Made by a program: the position numbers and the translations under genes. Below are positions 51,804-63,105 of a DNA stretch of 64,000 nucleotides, piece by piece. The stretch is from Vespula vulgaris (taxonomy: Eukaryota > Arthropoda > Insecta > Hymenoptera > Vespidae): positions 1,217,001-1,281,000 of the forward strand of contig NC_066589.1 in NCBI RefSeq assembly GCF_905475345.1, written 5' to 3'. Position 1 is the stretch's first letter; every line of letters begins with the position of its first letter. The notes under the pieces were generated by a model. It ran no database searches, was not told where the DNA came from, and saw nothing but the letters and a program-made list of their open reading frames with translations.

Positions 51804-52213
51804 AGGGATTCGCTTTGCTCGAGAAAAGAACTCTCTTAATAATTAAAGCAAACCTAGAAAGTCGACTTTGTATTATTGCGCATAGTACTTAAAGCACGAT
51901 ACGAAACGATCTTATTGTTAATAATACCATTTAAAAAACTATCTAAATGTTAAAACAAACCGCGCGAGAGCAAACATAACTAACGAATTTTTCATTCTTA
52001 ATTATCTCCGCTCGGTCAGTCGGTACTTTCATTAAAAAAAAAAAAAAAAAAAAGAAAAAGAAAAAAGAGTCATTGAACGATATGGATTATTCGATGCAGT
52101 AGAAATCGACCGGTATAAAGCAAACAGGATGCACGTTGATAACTCGACCCTTCTATTTTCACCCATCTATTTTTTATGACGCTCGACGTACTCCCATGTA
52201 CGTTTTCGTTTGG

Positions 52214-52377
52214 TAAGAGAGACAGACAGACGGACAGGCAGACGGAGAGAAAGAGAAACAGACAGACGGACAGTGGAAAAGAGACAGGCGGTAGAGAGGC
52301 AGGCAGATAGAAAGAGAGAAAGAGAGAGAGAAGAAATGAGAAAGATAGAGAGATGATGGAATGAACGAGTGAGACAG

Positions 52378-52408
<31 letters not shown>

Positions 52409-52410
52409 TC
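52214..52410. repeat. GACA/GACG/GA-rich tract
   Basis: Imperfect GACA and GACG tetramers followed by GA dinucleotides, ending just before the candidate exon at 52433. Confidence 0.85.
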
Positions 52411-52432
52411 GTTGGTATTTCCAATTTCACAG

Positions 52433-52629
52433 AGCGTGGGTTAACGAGGCCCGCGGGGTGGTGGAGTTAGGGTCGCCGAAACCGAGTCTCCACCACTCCT
52501 CTTCCCCTTTTCCCCACCCTCTTGGTTCATCCCCTCTACGTTGGAAGCACCCCTTTAAACGCGCCGGTACCCCGGACTGCTCCGAGTTCCGGCACATTAC
52601 CTTCGCTGATTACCGGGCCACCCTGCGGA
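52433..52629 (+). CDS. Candidate exon, Ser/Pro-rich, 1.4 kb upstream of the kinesin exon
   Basis: Seen: acceptor ttccaatttcacag|A, then a GC-rich open frame beginning AWVNEARGVVELGSPKPSLH and containing SSPFPHPLGSSPLRW and CSEFRHITFADYRATLR. It reaches a possible donor GGA|GTATGT at 52629; otherwise it stops at 52674-52676. The incoming phase (two bases needed) equals that of the exon at 53998, so it would also splice in frame to the 25404 donor. Outgoing, it leaves one base, which keeps frame with the kinesin exon only if the second AG of the tandem acceptor there (exon start 54000) is used. No family is recognised. Minus-strand splice-like motifs also exist here (CCGGAAG|GTATGT), so the strand is not certain. 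Confidence 0.3.
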
Positions 52630-52799
52630 GTATGTCACCCAGTCACCCTCGAGACACATACCTTCCGGAAACCTAGACACTCTCTATCTCTCACTATCTC
52701 TCTCTTTCTCTATCTATTGCTTCTTCTTTCTTTCTCTCTCTTTCTTTCTCTTAGTTGTTAGCTACTAGGAGAGGCGGATACGAGATAGTTGACTATTTT

Positions 52800-52800
<1 letters not shown>

Positions 52801-52853
<53 letters not shown>

Positions 52854-52915
52854 GTATATATAGATATATATATATATGTATATGTATGTATGTATATATC
52901 GACTTATATACATAT
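52801..52915. repeat. (AT)n(ATGT)n compound repeat
   Basis: AT runs alternate with ATGT and ATAG units. Confidence 0.95.
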
Positions 52916-53997
52916 AAGCGAAGGTAGAAGAGATTCGAGGGAGCAAGTTGTGCGTTTAATCCACGTAAGACATCGTCTGAGTCACCTTAATTTCCTTTTA
53001 TCGCTTTCTTGCTAGCTCATCTAGGTTCCTACGATGAGAAAACGACGTAGGTACTATATAGGTCGAGAATGGTTACCATGTTCCTCGTTAACGTATCAAG
53101 CGTTAGTATGTACTTACGTTATGTTTAGAATGTATCAGAAATGTTTTTAATGTTATATGAAAATCTTTATAAAAATGTCAATCGAATGGATATTATAGTT
53201 ATATTTTAACGATTAACTTGATTGTTAGTTTGATTTGTATTATTTCAAATATAATTATAGCATTGTTCATTTATGAATATATTATATTTTAAAATTATAT
53301 TTAAATCCGTTTGTTTATATATATTCCATCGGTTAGAGATAGAAATCGTGTATATTTTCATTACGCAGTTTTGTATCAATATGTTATTTACCTTCGAACT
53401 ATATATGCTTGTTTACATTTGTCAAGCGGAACGAATAGTACCGAGAAAATTTTATATTACCGATTTTTAATTATCGTCGTTGTTTCCTCCTTTGCCTTTT
53501 CATTAATACCATAATATTTTTGTTTAATTATCATCATTGGTTAATACGAATTAATAACCTTTTCATTATAAAAGTTATTAAAACAATGAAATAATCTCAA
53601 TTAATTTTATTTATATACCTATATTACGTAAAATTTAATTCATCGATCACGTTCCTTCGTAATTGTATTTAGTACTATTTACATATTCCGCGGAGAGAAG
53701 GACAGAAAAAGACAGAGAGAGAGAGAGAAAGAGGAAGAGAGAGAAAACGTGATTTGTTTTTCCTACATCTACGTTTTTGTGTCAGTATGTTATTTACCTT
53801 CGAGTAGAGAACAGACGGTTTTCGTAACGAACCACTCAGCACTCAGTTTTTCTTTCATTTATCATAATATCTCCGAACATTTCTTAACTTATTTATATAC
53901 AATATCACGTATACGTATTTATATATGTATATATTTACAAAGTTTCTTAATGGACCAATTAATGACCTAGATCTAATAATCTCTTCCGTTTACGCAG

Positions 53998-54187
53998 AGC
54001 CGCACAGAAGTTAAACCTGTCGTCGAGTCCCCATCGTCGACGGCGTTCCGGTGACGAGAACATCGGACCAGAAGAGCAACCCATCTTTCCTAATGGATAC
54101 GCCGCATTGCTTCTCAAATCACCGCCTCCGGCACCACCGGCCCTTCTCAGACGAATAGGAGTCAAGGAGCTCACCGGAGTTGGCAAG
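53998..54187 (+). CDS. Kif26: Internal coding exon of a KIF26/CG14535-like kinesin (pre-motor linker)
   Basis: Seen: acceptor tttacgcag|A and donor AAG|GTAAGTAAG bound an exon of one base plus 63 codons with no stop, much GC-richer than its surroundings. Conceptual protein, in order: AAQKLNLSS at residues 1-9, a basic run HRRRR at 12-16, an acidic stretch, then GYAALLLKSPPPAPPALLRR at 33-52 and GVGK at 60-63. Known: KIF26-type kinesins (insect CG14535-like, nematode VAB-8, vertebrate KIF26A/B) are atypical kinesins; vertebrate KIF26A binds microtubules without measurable ATPase activity, and VAB-8 acts in cell and axon migration. Inferred: the sequence fits the AAQKL...SPPPxPPxLLR...GVGK linker I recall just before the motor start (VKVML), so the next exon should open the motor domain; it is not visible in the window. 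Family assignment rests on recall, not on a search. The exon enters after two bases of a split codon and leaves in phase 0. Confidence 0.65.
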
Positions 54188-54203
54188 GTAAGTAAGCTCA
54201 GAC

Positions 54204-54264
54204 TCTCTCTCTCTCTCTCTCTCTTTCTCTCTTTCTCTCTTTTTTTCTCTATCTCTCTTTCTCT
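54204..54264. repeat. (CT)n just after the kinesin exon donor
   Basis: CT tract starting about 17 bases into the intron. Confidence 0.9.
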
Positions 54265-55667
54265 TTTACCCTCACTTCTCATTCTCTCACTCTCACTCTC
54301 TCACTCTCTTTATCTTCTTCCATTTCTTTTATTTATTTCTATTTTCATTTATACGATACGATTTTACGGACGATCGCAAAAATTCGAAAGAAGGATCCTG
54401 AATGAAAACTCGACGCTTTTTGTACCCCCACCCTTACGAATCTCTCGACTTTTCGTTTCTACCGACGGGGATATAAAAAACTAGGCGAGTGTATAAACGT
54501 TGGAACGATAAAATTCTCTCTCTTTCTCTCTCTCTCTCTCTCTTTCTTTTTCTTTTTCTTTTTCTTTCTCTCTTTCAGTGTCTCTCTCTCTCTTTCTCTT
54601 TCTCTCTGTGTGTCTCTTTCTCTATCTTTTTCTCACTTTGATGCAAACGCGTTCGTGTTTGCCTAGGAAATAAACTACGTTGGGAATTTAAAGTGACGTA
54701 TGGTCGAGAGAAAGAGAAAGAAAACGAGAAGATAGTATTTCTGGAGTAACTTCGCATAGCACAAAGTCCCCGGAGCTTTACGTGAGACAACGTCATTTTC
54801 GTTATATTTTAAACGAGCTATCTTCGTCTTTATTTTCTCCTTTTTTCATATCTTTTTTTGTCCCTATTTAATTGCCAAAAAAAAAAAGAAAGAAAAAACG
54901 AAAGAAAAGAGGACACAAACATTACAGTTACAAGGAAAATATTCTATCTGTCTGTTTGTACGTTATATTTTCCGTAAGTATCGACGAATGGATTAATTAG
55001 CCCGACGAATTTTCTCCTATCATCAACAAATCCAAATATTATCAAAACTAATTAAACCGTGAAATTTCGACGTACCGTCGATTCTATACATTTGTCTTTA
55101 ACTCTCTCTCTCTCTCCCTCTCTCTCTCTCTCCCCCCTCTCTCTCTCTCTCTCTCTCTTCCAAATAATCGTCGAATTTCAACGCTTAATTGTTGAACTGG
55201 AGATGATGGTTAAATGTTAAATTAAGCAAAAGCACAAGCGACGTACTCTAATCTCATTTCAACGTACCACGTCGATGTTTGGTCGATCTAGAAGTAACAA
55301 TCAACTTCCGTTCACTTTCATTCGTCCGCCCGTTTAGCCACAAATCCATAGGTATTCCTTTTCTTTGGATCGGATGAGATCATTATTATAGGGTTCGACC
55401 GCAAGTGATGTTATTTTTATCTATATATATATATCTCTCTCTCTCTTTTTCTTTCTTTCTCTTTCTCTCTGTCTTTCTATTCATTTCTCTCTCTTTCTCT
55501 TTCTCTCTTCGCTCTCTTCGTTCGTCTATCTTTCTCTCTGTTTATTCGTATCGTATTGAAAGAAGAGGATTGGAATAGATCGGTATTTGAGAACAAAGCG
55601 TGAGAAAGCGTGTACTTAGCAGGTGCCTTATATATACCAGATATACATACACACGAATATATATATG

Positions 55668-55672
55668 CATAC

Positions 55673-55726
<54 letters not shown>
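55668..55726. repeat. (CATA)n(TA)n
   Basis: CATA units followed by a perfect TA run. Confidence 0.95.
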
Positions 55727-55730
<4 letters not shown>

Positions 55731-56072
55731 GATCGAGAGATACCTTCGGTACGGTTCGTCATTTGAAATGCAGATGAGCTACTCGTAGTGCTATAAGCCT
55801 TTCTCTTCCTCCCACTCTCCCTCTTTGTCCTCTCTTCAAGTTCCTCTTAGGCTTTCCACTTTCATCGATCCATTATTCCATCCCTTCTCTCTTCCGTCTA
55901 TAGATTACAACGCGTGCATCCTTAGATCATGCAACCACTTCGTAAGAGCACCAGTCGAATATCCGGTTTGTACCATCAAACTGAATATCCGCGTCGGAAG
56001 CGACTGGAAACAGTTCTCCAAAGTTCCGATGGGGACCCCCCAAATATTGTCATGATTGTATAGAGTCATAAG

Positions 56073-56200
<128 letters not shown>

Positions 56201-56879
56201 TTGTCTCTTACTACTTGCATCGTACTATTACGTTTCCTTTTTCATTCTTATGATCGTTTGAAATTCATGTATCGAGTAAATACGTGTTTATGTTAAGAAA
56301 TTAGTATTATGCGAGTTGGTAATTTCAGTTTAATAATTTCTTCGGGATCTTTTATTTAATAGTGGATATTATTAGGTATAAAGAGGATATTTTTCCTGGG
56401 ATATTAATGTTTCATAAAAGTGTAAAAGAGAAGTTTTAATTATATAACTTTATGTATTTATATATAGAATTTGTAGGAGGAAGAAATAAGTTCGACATGA
56501 AAGTTTTAATTACGTTCATAAATAAATTTCTTTGTCAGTAATTTCATGTATATAGTTACCGCTCGATTTAATTTCATTTTCTTTTTATTTTCCCTTTTTC
56601 TTTTTCTGCTATACATACACACACACACACACACAAATATATATACATACAGAACAAGTAAAAAGATTTGAATCAGATTTTTGAACGATCCGAAATGAAA
56701 GTATTGATCACAGTCGATATAAATTATCTGTATATTAAAAGTACTTGGAAAATACGAAGAAGTTCGGAATGGTACTCATAAAAGCTTCAAAGTTCATATT
56801 TTGTTTTTAACGTCTAGAAACGAACGAGAGATAGAAGGAGAAAGAGAAAGAGAAAGAGAAAGAGAAAGAGAGATACTCT

Positions 56880-57115
56880 TTCGAGCGTAGCATCGAGAGG
56901 ATCCTAAGGGGGCTTAAGGTTCGCGTCCCAGGAATTCCGGGAAGGCACGGGGTTGAAGATAGTATTACATGAAAGGGATGCTCGTTACGTTTTGAGACGC
57001 CAAGCCCCTGCGGAATAAAAGCCGCCGACGTTGCCGTTGCGTTTACCGTGAGCTCGCGCTTAAAAGCCAACCCGCGGAATTGTTCGAAATTAATTCGTTA
57101 GAAATAAGGTTTTAT
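56880..57115. promoter_or_regulatory. GC-rich intronic island
   Basis: Microsatellite-free, GC-rich block ending in a run of AT-rich homeobox-like words (gaaattaattcgttag). A minus-strand frame is open through it but lacks splice signals and a recognisable protein. It may be conserved non-coding DNA. Confidence 0.2.
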
Positions 57116-57533
57116 TGTTTACCGGTTGACGGAGCTAATTAAAGCGAAAAGGATCAGACGAAGGGATAATAAAAAAAGAAAAAAAAAGAAAAAAACAGGA
57201 GGATGGACAGAAAGAAGAGTAGACGGACCACTCGGATTTTTCAAGGTCAGTTGAGAGGGAGAATTATCAAAGCAATTTTCTCATCGTTGTTAAATATGAA
57301 CAATTCTTTTGTGCTATTTCATTCGTTCGATTTATGGATGTGTATATATATACGTCTATCGTAGATATGTGTATATATTTACTATGAATAATCAAGAAAA
57401 TTAGAGTAGTATATTACGATGTAGCAGTGAACTTCAACTTTAGTTTTAATGAAACGTATGTACGTGGTTGAACACAAGCTACCGACTCGTTTATATCGTT
57501 CATATACTTGTTAGACGATGTCATATACATACA

Positions 57534-57540
<7 letters not shown>

Positions 57541-57582
<42 letters not shown>

Positions 57583-57657
57583 ATCCAAGTCATCTCACAG
57601 ACGTTTGAATATTTAGTATCTCTATGAAGAGAGAGAGAGAGAGAGAGAGAGAGAGTA
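57541..57657. repeat. CT run facing GA run (inverted pair)
   Basis: CT run 57541-57580 and GA run 57629-57655, inverted complements separated by about 48 bases. Confidence 0.9.
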
Positions 57658-57659
57658 AT

Positions 57660-58150
57660 TAAACATCCGTATAGTGCGTCGAATACTGACCAAACGTAGC
57701 TTTGCTTTGGCTTTATGCACGCTCAGTCGCCAATCTCTTGTTCTCGGTGTGGACTTTCTCTGTTCCGTTTATGTACCGTCTGTTTGAACGTTTCTCATGT
57801 TCAGATGCAAGAGATTTTAAAGGTTCCTTGTTCTCTTTCTATCTAGCGCTCATGTATCCGTCATCACCGTTGTTACCGTCTCTCTATCCATTTCGGTCTG
57901 CTTCACCAGCTAACAATTTGCTCTCCCTTGCGTCAGACTACAAAGCATATACCATTATTTAACGTGCCATCGTTGGACAACTACGACGACAAAATGATAC
58001 CTATTAGCCTTTTTCGAGCAGTATTACTATGCGTTTCAAGGCCAAGAATTATTTTTTTTTGTTTTTGTTCCTTCTTTCTTCTTTTCTTTTCTTTTGTTCT
58101 TCCTTTTTCCCTTTGTCTTTTACTCATCGACGATGTTTTAATTATTTCGA
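57660..58150. other. Unassigned unique sequence
   Basis: A plus frame is open from 57702 to 57962 (MLWLYARSVANLLFSVWTFS at its start), but codon use is unremarkable, the start is TTG and no splice sites frame it. The right part degenerates into T-rich sequence. Confidence 0.2.
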
Positions 58151-59808
58151 ATTGATCGTATTTGGAGAGAACAATTTGTCGTTGTTGTTTTTTTTTTTTT
58201 TATATCGGTTGAAGTTATAATAACATATTAAAATAGTAGAATTATTTGTGTCTGATGTAAAAAGAGAAAAAAAAAAGAAAAGAAGGAAAGAAAGTTCTGT
58301 AAATTCTTTCGAAGGACCCGAACCGATTCCTATTTATCCCTCGTCGTGATCCAATATACGACTCCGTGGCTTTCGCTCGCGAGAGGAAAAAAGGGGGAGA
58401 AAAAAGGCAAAGGGTGTGCTTTTGCGAGAGAGTGAGGAAAGAGAAGTGGAACTCGCTGGTTTCGTGACTCCTGCTAAAATAAAGGATAGAAGGAGAAGGG
58501 AAATAAAAAAGAAAGAGGGAGAGAGAGAGAGAGAGAGAAAGGGGAAGCGTGATTTTTATAGGTTCGTACAGGCGTGTATCGAGCAGTTTTCTCTTTTCCA
58601 CAACGGTGAAGAGAAAGATGGGTTCGTAGAGAAGAGCTTGGGACTACTTAGAAAAGAAACGAGGAACGGTTAGGGCTAGTTGAACACGACGAAATGAAGC
58701 GTGACCACCGATGGTCCTGGTTCCCAGCCGTCGAACAAATTCCAACTTTCTTACTTGTGTCCCTGATCGAACTGCACGGAAGGATAGAAAGCGTATGTAT
58801 GTGTGTCTATATAGATATATTTATGTCTACGTTAAAGTTTCTATTAAAGTAGATGAGAAAGAGAAAGAGAACGAAAGAGAGAGAGAGAGAGAGAGAGAGA
58901 TTACGTGATTTTTAAAAGAAAAAAAAAAAAAAGTTAAAAAGCGGAATATTTTATTTCGATTGATTACGATTGATTTTATTACACATTGATAATATCATTA
59001 ACAATATTACAAATTAATAATCTCTAATGTGAAAAAGAAAAGAAAGGAAGAAAAGAAAAAAAAATCCATTCTCATTGATTGTTTGAAGATAATAACTAAC
59101 TAAAATACTATTTCAAAGACATGATTCAAAGTAATGATCGTTTCCATTAGTAACGAGGGGTAGTGGAGACGAAGCGGAACGTAGCTGAGTCCTTGGAAAA
59201 TTCGTTTTCTAAGCGTTAATCATTTTAGTCGGGTTGGATTATCGTCAGAACGATTCGAAGTATCTTTCTTTGGGCTCGAATCAAGATCGAATTTTCATGG
59301 CGGAAGAGAATCGAGATAGGGACGTCGAAGGGACTGCCTAGCTGTCCTTTCGATCCGAATACACGTGCGATATCGAGGGAGATGGATTTATAAAGGGAGA
59401 GATCTCTCTCTCTCTCTCTCTCTCTCTTTAGATAGACAGATATTTTCTGTTTCCTGGAACAAGGAGGTGAGAGAAGAAGAAAGAGAGATAAAAACAGAAG
59501 AAAAAGAGAGAAAGTTAGGTCAAATAATGATTTCACTAATTCGAGAGAATCGATGTGACGACGAGCGACATTCCGGAAGGCCGTTTTCCTGGTGCCGTTT
59601 CTCGCGCTCAGTGGACCAGGAAAACTACACGAGAAAAGTTTCCTGGCACACGTTTACCTACCTCCTACTCTTACCCTTACCTCATTCCCTCCTACCTTAC
59701 TTCCCTTTCCTCCTTTTACTTTTACGGAGAGAGCCAAATTGCGTTTCTCATACTTTTATCGCTACCATTCCGCTTTACCTTTCTTTTTCTTCTTTTTATC
59801 TGTTTCTC

Positions 59809-59814
<6 letters not shown>

Positions 59815-59854
<40 letters not shown>

Positions 59855-59867
59855 GTCTGTCTGTCTG

Positions 59868-59905
<38 letters not shown>

Positions 59906-59906
59906 G
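59815..59906. repeat. (CT)n with (CTGT)n core
   Basis: CT dinucleotides flank five CTGT units. Confidence 0.95.
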
Positions 59907-60186
59907 TATAGTCAATGATATTACTCTAGAAACTGTACTTCAATAAGATCACCCTCGAAACAGCTATCGTCCTCTCCTTCCTCTCCTTTAAGGGACATTT
60001 AAACGTTTAAAGAGAAAAAAGAAAGAGAAAAAGAAAGAGAGAAAGAAAAAAGAAAGAGAGAAAGAGAAAGAGAAAAGGAAAAAGGATGAAAGAATGAAAC
60101 TCATCTAGATTGTCTGCTTGTATAATATTCTTTTTTCTTTTTCTTTTTTCTTTACGTACTTACATCTTTGAATTTTATTTATTTTA

Positions 60187-60220
<34 letters not shown>

Positions 60221-60299
60221 AATTGAACCAACCCCCTTATGTCTGCTGCATGTTGCGTTGTTCTCTCTTCTTTCTTTTAGATTTCTTTTTTGTCCTTTT

Positions 60300-61300
60300 C
60301 TCTTTTTCTTTTTTATTGTTTGAAACCATCTTTTAAATCACGTTGCATAGTTTCAAACTCTGACTTAATGATCTCGTTTGTTTATTTAATCATTTTCTTT
60401 CGAACTTATTCAATCTTTTATGATATATAATATAATATATATAATCTATGTTTATGATTAAATAAAAGAAATTGAAAGAATAATAAAAAATGTTGGACGA
60501 GTAAATATCTAGAAACTAGAGAATACTATGACTATAATCGTAAGTGATTAACGAGATAAACTCAATGAAATTCAATAAAATTGAATGAAACATTAACTAA
60601 TCAGATAGTCGGGCCATTTAACTAGTCCAACAGTTAAGCAATCAATCAATTTACTAATTTCGTCTAATTAGTTTATCTAATAAACCGCTAAATTAGTTTA
60701 TCACAAACTCACGAATCTTATTAAAGCATTAACTATTATGGCGAATAATTAATGATCAACGCCGTACTTTGCCATTTAAAATTTTTATAATATTTTTTAG
60801 AAGTTCAATACTGTGTACAATAGTACGAGTAAATAATACTCTATTATATTTTTGTAAAACGAGAAACATTACGTGAAACGTCGAGTGAATTTATCGATTT
60901 ATACTAAATTTTCTTTATTATATACGAGTAAATTCTATTTCTTTGATTCACATGATTAAATATATTTTATAAATATGATTGATAATAAAGAATACCTATC
61001 ATTAAAATTAAGAATATAATATAATAATTACGATATACATGTCTTCGATAATATAGAATACTTACGATATATTATAATAGACAAAAATTAACTGAATCTA
61101 TCTTAAATATTTCTCATAATCTCTTATCATTTTTATTTATTCAAATATAACGCTGTATAAAATACAGATTATTAAGAAAAATATCAAGCAAAAATGTTTC
61201 GATTTGTTTGACTAAGAAATTCAAATTAAATCGTAACTTTCTTTTACAACGTAATGGTATCTGTAAAAAAAAAAAGTGATAAATAATGAGCCAAGTTGAG
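60300..61300. other. AT-rich desert
   Basis: Nearly pure AT-rich sequence with AATAAA- and TATA-like words and no open frame of note. I see no gene or structured element. Confidence 0.6.
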
Positions 61301-61371
61301 ATTGAAAGGATCGCAAATAGATATAAGCAAAACTTGATCGATACGATTGTCAGGAGTCTTATTCCGTTTCA

Positions 61372-61605
61372 TTAAGGAGGGAAACGAGGCAAGAACATGC
61401 GCAATTTGATCTTGAGGAATCTGCTGACCAAGACTCCATCGTACTCTCGTAGTGGTTTGAAGCCGCGCGTTTGCTCGGTTTTATTGAAATGTCCGGTCTT
61501 ACGCGTCCCCTCATCTATTCTCGACGGATGAACGACGGAAGAAGACGAAGGGTGCCGAGCGACGCGATACCACCCTTCCAACCTCAGAATGCCTAATGAG
61601 GGCTT
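61372..61605 (-). CDS. Coding-like segment open on both strands
   Basis: Minus strand: an open frame reading GILRLEGWYRVARHPSSSSV ... RTGHFNKTEQTRGFKPLREY ... LKIKLRMFLPRFPP, ending in TAA, with a stop just upstream of aaaatcag|AAG, a poor acceptor. Plus strand: gtttcattaag|GAGGG is a reasonable acceptor followed by an open frame with MRNLILRNLLTKTPSYSRSG and a stop near 61528. Neither is recognised, and which strand, if any, is coding cannot be decided here. The segment is clearly GC-richer than the AT-rich 60.3-61.3 kb before it. A conserved non-coding element is an equal alternative. Confidence 0.2.
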   Translation of the reverse strand, partial: KPSLGILRLEGWYRVARHPSSSSVVHPSRIDEGTRKTGHFNKTEQTRGFKPLREYDGVLVSRFLKIKLRMFLPRFPP

Positions 61606-61853
61606 CTGATTTTACTGAGACTCGACGGACCTTTGCACTCCAGCTTACAGTCGACCCTTAACCCCTTTGAAATGTGGTCGCTGAGAAACTGGGGAGAGAA
61701 TTAAGCGTGAAGAAAATGGAAAAAGAAAAAAGGAAAAAAAGAAAAAAAGAAAAAGTCGATTGTTACCTAACTCACGTGGTATTTCAATTAAAAGTTGCGA
61801 TTCGATTAGACGATTAGTAATATTTTTTTAAATTATTTACGAACGAATAGTTT

Positions 61854-61903
61854 ATATATATATATGTGTGTGTGTGTACGTGTGTGTGTGTGTGTGTGTA
61901 TAT
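61854..61903. repeat. (AT)n(GT)n
   Basis: Short AT run, then GT run with an ACGT interruption. Confidence 0.9.
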
Positions 61904-62882
61904 GCGTAGATATTATTACTGTCAAGCATTTGTGATAAAATTATTTATTGGTAAGATTTTAACTTTTCGAACATTTATTATTATTTTGTTATTTCTATAA
62001 TAATATTCGTTTAATTCATTATAAGTCACACGATTATGTCTATATCTCAAATTTAGTAATTTAGTAATTTTGTAATTTTCATATTATTTTATTTTATCGC
62101 AAGGAAATTATCTAATCGTTATTTCGTATTTGAAAGTTTTTATGTTTATTACGTTATATAAGGTATACGATAAGTCTTATGTCGTGTATTCTCTTTTTTT
62201 TTTCTTTCTTGTAAACACGAAAAGAATAATTTATGAGGGGTAGGTTTTATACGGAGTTAAATAAAATAAACAACTTCGTTAGACCTAATGTTTACATATA
62301 AATATCGATCGTAGATTGTCTCGTGGCGATGTGACCTCTATGTTTCCGTATCGTCCTTTTCGTGCGTATAACGCTTTTCTGTTTTGTTCATCAAGGCAGT
62401 CACATTCAGATCGTAGTGCGAAGAACATCATGTAAGTCTCACAAATTAATTTTACTTTCATATTCTCTTTTAACATTCTTCATATAATATATCATGTATA
62501 ATATATCATGCATTATATTCATATAATTCATATAATTTATCGTATCATTCTACTAGTATCATATAGTATATTTCAAGTAACACATAAATAACTAAACATT
62601 TCTTTTACATATGTAATATATTTGTATCGAAATTATAAGCAAAATCGAATCTAGTATTAATTCGATAAAAATCGGATATTAGATTTAAAAAAATTATTCT
62701 TTTTCCTTTTCTCGATATATTTACGTATATCTGTATCGTATTCGATTATTCGTTTTACACGTTTAATTATTGACCGCTTAATCGACGTCTACATTTTTTT
62801 TTTTTTTGATTTCCTTGCTACGTGCTAATTCGATCGAAAGTGATAACAATGTCTCGCCAAAAGGGGTTATTTTAATAATTAA

Positions 62883-63105
62883 TTAATCTGAGGGGCATCC
62901 GAGGTAACGGAGAAGAGCGACGTTAGGGATGTTTGCGGACAGTCCATGGGGACCATAGGGGGACCACGCGTCGTACCACGTGGTATCCACAGGATAATTG
63001 GAGGTCACTGCGGTTTTAGGGAACTCTCCTCTACTCCTACTTGGAACGTGCGACCGAATGTCGCATCCTCCTCGAGGAATGCCTAAATACAAGATGGAGA
63101 ATGCA
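62883..63105 (-). CDS. Coding-like minus-strand segment, possible last exon
   Basis: Seen: on the minus strand a pyrimidine-containing acceptor (ctccatcttgtatttag|GC) precedes an open frame starting IPRGGCDIRSHVPS, continuing TSNYPVDTTWYDAWSPYGPH and ending NVALLRYLGCPSD before TAA. Codons are balanced and GC-richer than the flanks, aromatic and glycine residues are unusually frequent for random sequence, and ATTAAA follows the stop within a few bases. An A-run lies about 70 bases further on. The plus strand has a competing frame (from 62998). The product is not recognised. It could be the 3' exon of a gene nested in the kinesin intron, a decayed retrocopy or a conserved element. The left end is the stop codon; the right end depends on the acceptor. 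Confidence 0.3.

Larger units (their letters stand above)
25405..53997 (+). other. Putative 28.6-kb intron of the kinesin gene
   Basis: Bounded by CAG|GTACAA and tttacgcag|A with matching phase. It contains dozens of microsatellites, the two candidate cassette exons (41063-41157, 52433-52629), several GC-richer islands (26010-26110, 34640-34930, 49100-49260) and a ratchet-like motif at 44375. No other convincing gene was found on either strand. Intron status depends on the start exon being real. Confidence 0.35.

Noticed and set aside
55825..56055. 76-codon plus-strand frame
   Set aside because: Moderately unique, but it lacks splice signals and resembles no family.
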